DNA of 5,123 bases from Candidatus Mcinerneyibacteriota bacterium (GTDB lineage: Bacteria > AUK180 > JAQVHJ01). How positions within the stretch are numbered: the first letter of the stretch is position 1; every line of letters begins with the position of its first letter. The DNA lies in contig DAOVMD010000258.1 of NCBI GenBank assembly GCA_030630935.1, positions 1 through 5,123 on the forward strand, in the 5' to 3' direction. The notes under the pieces were generated by a model that worked only from the letters and a program-made list of their open reading frames with translations, ran no database searches and was not told the DNA's origin. Positions 1 to 4,862 of this stretch are shown piece after piece. A program made the translations under genes and the position numbers.

Positions 1-87
1 ATTAAGTCAATTAAGGCTGTTTGATAAATTGTTATTTGTCATTGCAAAGTATGAGTTCATTTAGAGTTGTCCGGAAGATCGTTTATT

Positions 88-154
88 TGTCATTGCGAAC
101 CCTCGGAGAGGGTGTGGCAATCTGGGTGCAAAGCACCCTTTGTAAACGTCAGAG
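88..154 (+). repeat. Repeat unit 1 with two hairpins
   Basis: Complete 67-base unit. Hairpin 1 is CCCTC-GGA-GAGGG at 100-112, followed by TGTGGCAATCT. Hairpin 2 is GGGTGC-AAA-GCACCC at 124-138, followed by TTTGTAAACG and TCAGAG. Both stems are perfect with three-base loops. The 14 bases TTATTTGTCATTGC at 83-96 also occur at 32-45, marking a truncated earlier copy. Confidence 0.85.
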
Positions 155-221
155 TGTCATTGTCAAAGAGGCTGTGCCTCCGGCAATCTAGGAGCAAGCT
201 CCCTTTGTAAACGTGTCAGAG
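155..221 (+). repeat. Repeat unit 2 with two hairpins
   Basis: Complete 67-base unit directly abutting unit 1. Hairpin 1 is GAGGC-TGT-GCCTC at 168-180 and is followed by CGGCAATCT. Hairpin 2 is GGAG-CAAG-CTCC at 191-202 and is followed by CTTTGTAAACGTGTCAGAG. The linkers match unit 1 closely, but both stems have different sequences that still pair. The tail has two extra bases (GT) relative to unit 1. Confidence 0.85.
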
Positions 222-274
222 TGTCATTATCAAAGATGCTGTGCCTATCAAAGAGGCTGTGCCTCCGGCAATCT
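222..274 (+). repeat. Repeat unit 3 with an internal 18-base tandem duplication
   Basis: Starts with TGTCATTATC and ends with GGCAATCT. Inside it, 18 bases are duplicated in tandem at 229-246 and 247-264 (17 of 18 identical; GATGC in the first, GAGGC in the second). Only the second copy keeps the perfect GAGGC-TGT-GCCTC hairpin (253-265). The second hairpin and the CTTTGTAAACG tail of units 1 and 2 are absent; an A/T-rich spacer and an inverted copy follow. Confidence 0.8.
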
Positions 275-285
275 AATTTTAAAAA

Positions 286-361
286 GAGATTGCTTCGTCT
301 TTCGGCTTTGCTCATTTCAGATGTTTGTGAGATATCGTTGCATTTGATACGCAATGACAAA
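286..361 (-). repeat. Inverted copy of the repeat
   Basis: Read on the minus strand, this begins TTTGTCATTGCG (complement of 350-361) and ends GCAATCTC (complement of 286-293), the termini of the same family, with a different interior. It faces unit 3: GCAATCT at 268-274 pairs with AGATTGC at 287-293, and TGTCATT at 222-228 pairs with AATGACA at 353-359. The region 222-361 is therefore a large imperfect inverted repeat. Confidence 0.7.
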
Positions 362-377
362 ATGGAGTTAATAAAAG

Positions 378-406
378 TTATCAACCAGACTCAATGTTGT
401 TCTAAC
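378..406 (+). promoter_or_regulatory. Weak candidate promoter for the amidase operon
   Basis: TTATCA at 378-383 and TCTAAC at 401-406 are separated by 17 bases. Each matches its sigma-70 consensus hexamer at four of six positions, so the match is weak and could be chance in AT-rich DNA. It is the best-placed candidate between the repeat array and the start at 429. No terminator or upstream gene lies nearby in the window, so the operon could also start further upstream. Confidence 0.25.
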
Positions 407-428
407 TCTTAACCCCGATAGGTAGATT

Positions 429-1250
429 ATGAAAAAATTTAGAGTTTGCATAATTCAAATTTCGTCTGAATATACATTTCCTGATAAGAACATTGAGAAG
501 GCTGTTTGGTGGATGGTGGAAGCTGTTAAGAATTGTAATCCTGACTTAATAGTTTTTCCTGAGACTGTAACAACCGGATTTAATCCCGGGGTTAATCAGG
601 ATGAACTTTGGAAAATGATTGATAAAGTACCAGGGAAGTTAACAGAAAGAATATGTAAAGCTGCGAAGATGTATAAGAAATTTATTATTTGGCCTACTTA
701 TGAAAGGGGTACAAAAAAGGGAATAATTTATAATTCTGCGGTTTTAATAAATAATAAAGGTGAAATAGTAGGTAAATATCGGAAGACTCATCTTTATCCT
801 ACTGAAAGAAAAAGCAATTCCGGTTGGTCAACTGCCGGGAAGACTATTAAGGTATTCCAAACTCCTTTTGCGAAAATCGGAATAATAATTTGTTTTGATG
901 GCGACTTTCCAATACCTTCAATGAAACTTGCTGAAAAAGGTGCTGAAGTGATTATCCGTCCTTCAGCTTTCTTAAGAAGTTATGAAGTCTGGCGTTTAAC
1001 AGGTCAAGCTCGTGCATATGATAATCATGTATTCTTTATCAATGCAAATGCTTGTGGAAAAGATGCATCGGGTACAAATTACTTTGGTAATTCAATGATT
1101 ATTTCTCCAACTCTTCAGGTCCTTGCTCATAATAATTCACAGGAAGGGATTGTATATGCCGATCTGAATCCGGAAGAACTGTTAAAATTGAATTATGGTT
1201 CAACAGAAAAAAGGATATTTTGTCATCTTAAGGATAGAAAGAAACTGTGA
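429..1250 (+). CDS. Nitrilase-superfamily carbon-nitrogen hydrolase (probable amidase)
   Basis: Predicted cytoplasmic amidase of 273 residues that would hydrolyse a non-peptide C-N bond; the physiological substrate cannot be read from sequence. The cysteine-hydrolase triad is visible: Glu45 in VFPET, Lys119 in GKYRKTHL and Cys155 in IIICFDGDFP. A second conserved glutamate, Glu126, follows in PTE. The block ICFDGDFP, then GAEVIIRPSA and RAYDNH, and the C-terminal HLKDR resemble the aliphatic-amidase/formamidase-like and carbamoyl-amidase branches more than true nitrilases. Length is normal for the family (about 260-300). The residue after FP is Ile162, where many relatives have Glu. The start ATG has a modest AGG ribosome site at 420-422, six bases upstream. 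It is the first gene of a three-gene operon, with 26 bases to the TPR gene. Family assignment is firm; substrate is unknown. Confidence 0.93.
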   Translation: MKKFRVCIIQISSEYTFPDKNIEKAVWWMVEAVKNCNPDLIVFPETVTTGFNPGVNQDELWKMIDKVPGKLTERICKAAKMYKKFIIWPTYERGTKKGIIYNSAVLINNKGEIVGKYRKTHLYPTERKSNSGWSTAGKTIKVFQTPFAKIGIIICFDGDFPIPSMKLAEKGAEVIIRPSAFLRSYEVWRLTGQARAYDNHVFFINANACGKDASGTNYFGNSMIISPTLQVLAHNNSQEGIVYADLNPEELLKLNYGSTEKRIFCHLKDRKKL

Positions 1251-1263
1251 TAAAAAATCTTAT

Positions 1264-1270
1264 AAAAGGT
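1264..1270 (+). promoter_or_regulatory. Ribosome binding site fixing the GTG start
   Basis: AAAAGGT lies six bases before the GTG at 1277. It supports this GTG as the true start, because translation from here gives a complete signal peptide. Confidence 0.7.
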
Positions 1271-1276
1271 TAATTT

Positions 1277-2293
1277 GTGAAAAGATATTTGTTTTTCATC
1301 CTAGTTTTATTTCTGCTTAATTTCAACGTGTTTGCATTTGAAATTAAGACAGATGAAGATAAATATATTGATCAATTGATTTATGATGCTGTAGAAGATT
1401 ACCATGCAGGTAGGTTTGAAGAGTCCTTAGAGAAATTCCGGGAGATACAGAAACTTCGCCCTAAGCACCCAGCAGGCTACGTTTATGAAGCTGGAGCTTT
1501 GAATTTTATAATGTCTGATTTCAGGAATTATAAATGGGCGAAAGAATTTAATTCTTTAATAAAGAAATCGATTATATTATCAAAGGAGATGATTAAAAAA
1601 AATCCAAAATCACCCTGGGGTTATTTTTACCTTGGAGCATCTTTTGGATTCAGGGGTGTTAAAGCAGCAGATGATGAAAAATGGATAAAGGCTTTTATTG
1701 ATGGGAATCTTGGGTATATTCAGCTTAAAAAGGTACAAGATCTGGACCCCACAATCATAGATATTTATTATGGTTTGGGAATTTATCATTATTGGCGCGG
1801 AGCGAAAACAAAAGTTTTTAAATGGTTAAAAATTTTTCCCGGTGAGAAGGAACTGGGTCTCAGTCAATTAGAGAAATGTATCCAGGAAGGGAACTACACT
1901 CGAGTTGAAGGTGAGTCTTCATTATTACGAATTTTAGTATATGAGGAGAGATTTCCGGAAGCGGTTGAACTTGCAGATTCTCTTATTTCAAGATACCCCG
2001 GATTTTTATTTTGTTACAGGTATAGGGGAATTGCATTAGTAAAACAGAAGAAATTCAAGAGTGCAATTGATAACCAGTATGAAATGATGGAAATTATTAA
2101 TAATAGTAAATATGCAGTAAAATATACGTTATTTGAAGTTGAGAAGGAGTTATTTTATATTTATATTGAGATGGGTGATCATAAGAAAGCCAGGGAATAT
2201 GGAACAGAATTAACAGTGAAATATAAGAAATATCGAACTGGGAGAATAGGAAAGGAATTACCAAAAATAAAGAAGACCCTTAAGAAATTATAG
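1277..2293 (+). CDS. Exported tetratricopeptide-repeat protein
   Basis: Protein of 338 residues starting at GTG. Residues 1-20 are a classic signal peptide: Lys2-Arg3, a hydrophobic core (LFFILVLFLLNF) and a VFA cleavage site before Phe21. No lipobox cysteine is present, so it should be released to the periplasm or outer-membrane face of a Gram-negative cell. The mature part is helical and TPR-like. The clearest repeat is at about residues 33-66 (AGRFEESLEKFREIQKLRPKHP). Others are suggested around 112-125, 140-172, 215-245, 246-272 and 288-315. An aromatic GLGIYHYWRG segment at 166-175 followed by a Lys/Trp-rich stretch resembles uncharacterised TPR proteins I associate with FCB-type bacteria. 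TPR proteins act as protein-binding scaffolds; no enzymatic motif is seen. The gene ends nine bases before the flavoredoxin-like gene. Specific function is unknown. Confidence 0.9.
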   Translation: MKRYLFFILVLFLLNFNVFAFEIKTDEDKYIDQLIYDAVEDYHAGRFEESLEKFREIQKLRPKHPAGYVYEAGALNFIMSDFRNYKWAKEFNSLIKKSIILSKEMIKKNPKSPWGYFYLGASFGFRGVKAADDEKWIKAFIDGNLGYIQLKKVQDLDPTIIDIYYGLGIYHYWRGAKTKVFKWLKIFPGEKELGLSQLEKCIQEGNYTRVEGESSLLRILVYEERFPEAVELADSLISRYPGFLFCYRYRGIALVKQKKFKSAIDNQYEMMEIINNSKYAVKYTLFEVEKELFYIYIEMGDHKKAREYGTELTVKYKKYRTGRIGKELPKIKKTLKKL

Positions 2294-2295
2294 GA
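2292..2295 (+). promoter_or_regulatory. Ribosome binding site overlapping the TPR stop codon
   Basis: AGGA overlaps the TAG stop (2291-2293) of the preceding gene and sits seven bases before the ATG at 2303. This arrangement favours translational coupling of the two genes and supports the chosen start. Confidence 0.65.
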
Positions 2296-2302
2296 TAGTG
2301 CA

Positions 2303-2851
2303 ATGAAAATAAAAATTCAAAATAATGTTCATCGTTTAATTAATCATTCATCTATTGTTCTTATAACATCTTCATTTAAGAACTTAGAAAATATTATGAC
2401 AGCTGCATGGTACCAGATAATTGATATTGACCCGGTTATAATTAGTATTTCAATCGGGATTAAAAAATTTACTCATGAGCTTATTGAGAAAAGTAATAAA
2501 TTTGGGATTAACCTTCCTACTAATGATTTGATTGACCAGGTTTGGAAGTGTGGAAAGAAATCAGGAAGAGAAGTTGATAAATTTAAAATATCAAACTTCT
2601 CTAAATTCTCAGGCTCTGCATTAGGTGTTCCCTTGATTGAAGAATGCATTGCAAATTTAGAGTGTGAAGTCGTATTTAAAAAAACATTTAATCTTCACAC
2701 TGTTTTTGTCGGGCAGGTCCACGGGGCATATGTTGAAGAAGGAACATTTAAAGATACATGGTTGGTTGATGAGAAAAATTTAGTTTTCCCATTTCATTTA
2801 GGCGGGAATAATATTATTGTAAATACTCCAAAAAAATTTGAGGTTGAATAG
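2303..2851 (+). CDS. Flavoredoxin / flavin reductase-like FMN-binding protein
   Basis: Cytoplasmic protein of 182 residues with the split-barrel FMN-binding fold of the flavin reductase-like family, typically an FMN-dependent electron carrier or NAD(P)H:flavin reductase. Diagnostic segments are N30-IMTAAW-36 followed by DIDPVIISISIG at 41-52, FGINLPT at 67-73, the KCGKKSGREVDKF block at 82-94 containing Cys83, PLIEECIANLECEV at 110-123 with Cys115 and Cys121, and FVGQVHGAYV at 135-144. This order matches flavoredoxins rather than the HpaC/two-component monooxygenase reductases. Length is normal and nothing is truncated. It is the last gene of the operon. No clear intrinsic terminator follows, so the 3' end of the transcript is undefined. 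The electron partner and any link to the amidase or TPR protein are unknown. Confidence 0.92.
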   Translation: MKIKIQNNVHRLINHSSIVLITSSFKNLENIMTAAWYQIIDIDPVIISISIGIKKFTHELIEKSNKFGINLPTNDLIDQVWKCGKKSGREVDKFKISNFSKFSGSALGVPLIEECIANLECEVVFKKTFNLHTVFVGQVHGAYVEEGTFKDTWLVDEKNLVFPFHLGGNNIIVNTPKKFEVE

Positions 2852-2876
2852 ATATCTGCTTACAATTGTTTGCTTT

Positions 2877-2967
2877 TTCAAAGACAAAAGAATGTCATTG
2901 CGCATCGAAGATCTAGCGAAGCGTCCGTGTAGCGCGGCAATCTCGTGATATTCGAAGACCAAAGAAT
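2877..2967 (+). repeat. Solitary palindromic repeat copy flanked by 17-base direct repeats
   Basis: The core at 2894-2950 begins GTCATTGCGC and contains GCGGCAATCTC, the termini of the family seen at 32-361; ATTGC (2897-2901) can pair with GCAAT (2937-2941). Its interior differs from the upstream copies. The core is bounded by TTCAAAGACAAAAGAAT (2877-2893) and TTCGAAGACCAAAGAAT (2951-2967), identical at 15 of 17 positions and in the same orientation. Confidence 0.75.
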
Positions 2968-3134
2968 TATTTGCCAAACAAAGTAGGGATTAAGGGCCTT
3001 AACCCAGACTAATTGAACTTAATCCTCCCGAATAATGGCTGAAACCAATGCACAAAAATGTACACACGTTATAGAAAGTTAATATACGTCCCCATATTGT
3101 TTGCTCCACAAACAACAGTAATCAGACCGGGATA

Positions 3135-3188
3135 TCAGATCGAGATTGTACTGATTGCATACAATCCTTAGTCTCAATCTCAATCTGA
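3135..3188. repeat. 54-base long-stem palindrome
   Basis: TCAGATCGAGATTG (3135-3148) is complementary to CAATCTCAATCTGA (3175-3188) at 13 of 14 positions; the mismatch is C3141 against A3182. The loop holds a further stem, GATTG-CATA-CAATC (3153-3166), and ACT/AGT can pair around it. No T-run follows on either strand, so it does not look like a terminator. Confidence 0.75.
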
Positions 3189-3254
3189 AAAATTAAAATA
3201 ATTCTTTTCTGTTGTCTGTTCTCTATTTTTTGTAAGATTTTTTTTGTTTTAATA

Positions 3255-3273
3255 TTTATCCCGTATGGATAAA
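3255..3273. repeat. Mini-palindrome TTTATCC-CGTAT-GGATAAA
   Basis: Perfect seven-base arms around CGTAT. It shares the CC-n-GTA-n-GG core with the copy at 3327-3341, and similar CCCGTAGGG repeats are familiar from FCB-type genomes. An imperfect hairpin, CCCAGCAA-TTTA-TTGGTGGG (seven of eight pairs), follows at 3284-3303. Confidence 0.65.
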
Positions 3274-3326
3274 GTGATAGTAGCCCAGCAATTTATTGGT
3301 GGGTACGGTTGCCCCTATGATTTTTC

Positions 3327-3341
3327 TGTCCTGTAGGGACA
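3327..3341. repeat. Mini-palindrome TGTCC-TGTAG-GGACA
   Basis: Perfect five-base arms around TGTAG, with the same CC-n-GTA-n-GG core as 3255-3273. The words before it (ATGATTTTTCTGTCC, 3317-3331) recur in degenerate form at 3353-3366 (ATGATCTTCTGTCC). Confidence 0.6.
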
Positions 3342-3443
3342 ACTGATAAAAAATGATCTTCTGTCCCCAAAGAAATGTACCAATGAGAACAGACGAATTA
3401 TCTTTTTCTTTTATCTTCCATCTATAAAACGACTGCTTCTGCG

Positions 3444-3474
3444 CCCTGCACCCAAGCGGAGCAGTGGTACAGGG
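3444..3474. repeat. Imperfect hairpin CCCTGCACC/GGTACAGGG
   Basis: Nine-base arms at 3444-3452 and 3466-3474 with one mismatch (C3449 against A3469) enclose a 13-base loop. CTGCT (3433-3437) and AGCAG (3460-3464) offer an alternative, mutually exclusive pairing. No function is apparent. Confidence 0.5.
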
Positions 3475-3518
3475 TCTGTTCTCTGTTATCTGCTCTCGAC
3501 AGCGAAGCTGTATGTTCT

Positions 3519-3563
3519 CTGCTATATTTTTATACAAGCAGAGCTTGAATAAAAATATAGCAG
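3519..3563. repeat. 45-base near-perfect palindrome abutting the promoter
   Basis: CTGCTATATTTTTAT (3519-3533) pairs perfectly with ATAAAAATATAGCAG (3549-3563). After one A/A mismatch (3534/3548), CAAGC (3535-3539) pairs with GCTTG (3543-3547) around an AGA loop. Twenty of twenty-one positions pair. It ends three bases before the -35 hexamer of the aminotransferase promoter. No T-run follows, so it is not a standard intrinsic terminator. It could be an operator, a supercoiling-sensitive cruciform or a repeat remnant; nothing in the sequence decides between these. Confidence 0.85.
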
Positions 3564-3566
3564 CTA

Positions 3567-3595
3567 TTGACAAAAGTTGAAAAAAATGTTATACT
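3567..3595 (+). promoter_or_regulatory. Strong sigma-70 type promoter for the aminotransferase
   Basis: TTGACA (3567-3572) is a perfect -35 hexamer. TATACT (3590-3595) matches the -10 consensus at five of six positions, the spacer is the optimal 17 bases, and TGT before it (3587-3589) supplies an extended -10 TGn. Transcription should start near 3602, giving a leader of about 22 bases. Confidence 0.88.
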
Positions 3596-3612
3596 CAAAA
3601 AAATCAAAAAAT

Positions 3613-3617
3613 GGAGG
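3613..3617 (+). promoter_or_regulatory. Shine-Dalgarno GGAGG setting the aminotransferase start
   Basis: GGAGG ends six bases before the ATG at 3624 and only three before the GTG at 3621, which favours the ATG. The in-frame TTG at 3567 is the -35 hexamer itself and cannot lie on the message. Confidence 0.85.
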
Positions 3618-3623
3618 TCCGTG

Positions 3624-4787
3624 ATGAGATTAGCAAAAAGAATGGAACGGCTCGGAACCGAGTCTGCATTTGAGGTTTTGGCAAAAGCAAAAGCTTTAGA
3701 AGCCCAGGGAAAAGAAGTTGTTCATTTACAAATTGGTGAACCGGATTTTGATACCCCGGCAAATATTACAGAAGCTGCAATCAAAGCTTTAAAAGAAGGA
3801 AAAACTCACTATGGTCCTTCAGCGGGTTTACCGGCATTTCGTAAGGTAATAGCAGAATATATTTCTGAGACACGGAAAATTGAAGTTAAACCGGAAGAAG
3901 TAGTTGTAACACCCGGTGGAAAACCAGTCATTTATTTTGCATTGACATTACTGGTTCAGGAAGGTGACGAGGTAATTTATCCAAATCCTGGTTATCCAAT
4001 CTATGAATCTGTAATTAATTTTTCAGGTGCAAAAGCAATCCCGCTTCCGTTACTTGAAAAGAAGAACTTCAGGTTTGAAATTGAAGATTTAAAAAACCTG
4101 ATTACTCCAAGGACAAAAGCAATTGTCATTAATTCACCACAGAATCCAACCGGTGGATTATTTGAACCGGAAGACCTAAAAGCGATTGCAGATATCTGTA
4201 TTAAAAATGATATTTACATTTTCGCAGATGAAATTTATTCAAGGATAATTTATGGTGGGGAGCATCATTCAATCTTATCCGTACCTGGTGTAAAGGATAG
4301 AACCATAATGATGGATGGTTTCTCAAAAACTTATGCAATGACTGGCTGGAGACTTGGTTACGGTATTATGCCGGTGAAGGTTGCAGATCAGATGGCAAGA
4401 TTAATGACGAATGTCAATTCTTGTACTGCAACATTTACTCAGATTGCAGGTATGGAAGGTTTAACCGGGGATCAAACTGAAGTTGAAAATATGGTAAAGG
4501 AATTCGGGAAAAGAAGAGATATTATTGTTGATGGTATGAATTCAATTGACGGTTTCAGATGTAATAAACCTAAAGGTGCATTTTATGTATTCCCGAATAT
4601 TGAAGGAACCGGAATGCGTTCAAAAGAATTAGCAGATTACTTACTTGAAGAGGGCGGTGTCGCAGGTTTAAGCGGGGCAGCATTTGGAAAGTATGGTGAA
4701 GGATTCCTGAGATTCTCATATGCAAACTCAGTTAAGAATATTGAGAAAGCAATCGATATGATTAAGGCTGCATTGAAGAAAAGATAA
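3624..4787 (+). CDS. PLP-dependent class I aminotransferase (aspartate aminotransferase-like)
   Basis: Cytoplasmic fold-type I aminotransferase of 387 residues that transfers an amino group between an amino acid and a 2-oxo acid using pyridoxal phosphate. The PLP-binding lysine is Lys235 in DGFSKTYAMTGWRLGY. Supporting residues are Asn174 in SPQNPTGG, Asp202 and Tyr205 in ADEIYS, Arg243 in GWRLGY and the substrate-carboxylate Arg363 in FLRFSYA. The N-terminal QIGEPDFDTP (residues 36-45) and HYGPSAGLPAFR (62-73) are typical of subgroup I-gamma enzymes such as Thermus-type AspC, as is the length. The cofactor-stacking position is Tyr124 in NPGYP. The ATG start is set by GGAGG at 3613-3617 and by the promoter just upstream. 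The gene is monocistronic, with its own terminator. Fold and reaction class are firm; the preferred substrate (aspartate, alanine or an aromatic amino acid) is not resolvable, so no symbol is given. Confidence 0.95.
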   Translation: MRLAKRMERLGTESAFEVLAKAKALEAQGKEVVHLQIGEPDFDTPANITEAAIKALKEGKTHYGPSAGLPAFRKVIAEYISETRKIEVKPEEVVVTPGGKPVIYFALTLLVQEGDEVIYPNPGYPIYESVINFSGAKAIPLPLLEKKNFRFEIEDLKNLITPRTKAIVINSPQNPTGGLFEPEDLKAIADICIKNDIYIFADEIYSRIIYGGEHHSILSVPGVKDRTIMMDGFSKTYAMTGWRLGYGIMPVKVADQMARLMTNVNSCTATFTQIAGMEGLTGDQTEVENMVKEFGKRRDIIVDGMNSIDGFRCNKPKGAFYVFPNIEGTGMRSKELADYLLEEGGVAGLSGAAFGKYGEGFLRFSYANSVKNIEKAIDMIKAALKKR

Positions 4788-4813
4788 ACAGAAATATATT
4801 TTTATAATTTATT

Positions 4814-4850
4814 GAGGACGGATTATTTTTAATCCGTCCTCTTTTTTTTT
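4814..4850 (+). terminator. Intrinsic terminator of the aminotransferase gene
   Basis: A perfect 12-base-pair stem, GAGGACGGATTA (4814-4825) with TAATCCGTCCTC (4830-4841), closes a TTTT loop and is followed directly by nine T residues (4842-4850). It begins 26 bases after the stop codon. Confidence 0.95.
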
Positions 4851-4862
4851 ACAGTAATTTTA

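Larger units (their letters stand above)
32..361. repeat. Array of TGTCATTG...GGCAATCT palindromic repeats (gene-free upstream region)
   Basis: This stretch holds one truncated, two complete, one rearranged and one inverted copy of a short palindromic repeat. A partial copy starts at 37 (TGTCATTGC). Two complete 67-base units are directly adjacent at 88-154 and 155-221. A third starts at 222 and reaches GGCAATCT at 267-274. An inverted copy runs from GAGATTGC at 286-293 to CGCAATGACAAA at 350-361. Each complete unit reads TGTCATTG, hairpin 1, GGCAATCT, hairpin 2, CTTTGTAAACG, TCAGAG. I recognise the GTCATTGCG...GCAATCT theme as a dispersed palindromic repeat seen in many bacterial genomes; I cannot name a curated family. 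The short open frames crossing it follow the repeats and are not credible genes. Confidence 0.85.
2852..3566. other. Non-coding, repeat-rich intergenic region
   Basis: About 715 bases without a credible gene between the operon and the aminotransferase promoter. In order it contains a palindromic repeat copy with flanking direct repeats (2877-2967), small hairpins (for example TTGTTTG-CTCCA-CAAACAA at 3097-3115), a long-stem palindrome (3135-3188), two CC-GTA-GG mini-palindromes (3255-3273, 3327-3341), TCTGTTCTCT-type pyrimidine words (3215-3224, 3475-3497, 3513-3522), and a cluster of hairpins leading up to the promoter. The one long minus-strand open frame here (3256-3573) reads through these repeats and is rejected. 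Confidence 0.8.

Noticed and set aside
88-274. Possible CRISPR array
   Set aside because: The units abut directly without spacers, are self-palindromic with two hairpins each, and are too few and too variable; no cas gene is present.
163-384. Minus-strand open frame of 73 codons
   Set aside because: It is the complement of the same repeats, with no ribosome site or recognisable domain.
221-412. Plus-strand open frame of 63 codons in the repeat array
   Set aside because: It follows the palindromic repeats, duplicates their sequence in its protein, has no ribosome site and resembles no known family.
2852-2892. Terminator after the flavoredoxin-like gene
   Set aside because: Only short T-rich words without a stable GC-rich stem are present; the nearby repeat hairpin has no T-run.
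3519-3563. Intrinsic terminator
   Set aside because: The stem is long but no T-run follows on either strand.
3256-3573. Minus-strand open frame of 105 codons before the aminotransferase
   Set aside because: It reads through several unrelated hairpins and the promoter region, and its composition is not protein-like.
3567-3623. Upstream TTG (3567) or GTG (3621) start for the aminotransferase
   Set aside because: The TTG is the -35 hexamer and lies before the expected transcript start; the GTG is only three bases from GGAGG, whereas the ATG at 3624 has ideal spacing.
3611-3673. Leader peptide starting at ATG 3611, overlapping the aminotransferase start
   Set aside because: The ATG overlaps the Shine-Dalgarno sequence, has no ribosome site of its own, and the 20-codon frame shows no regulatory codon run.
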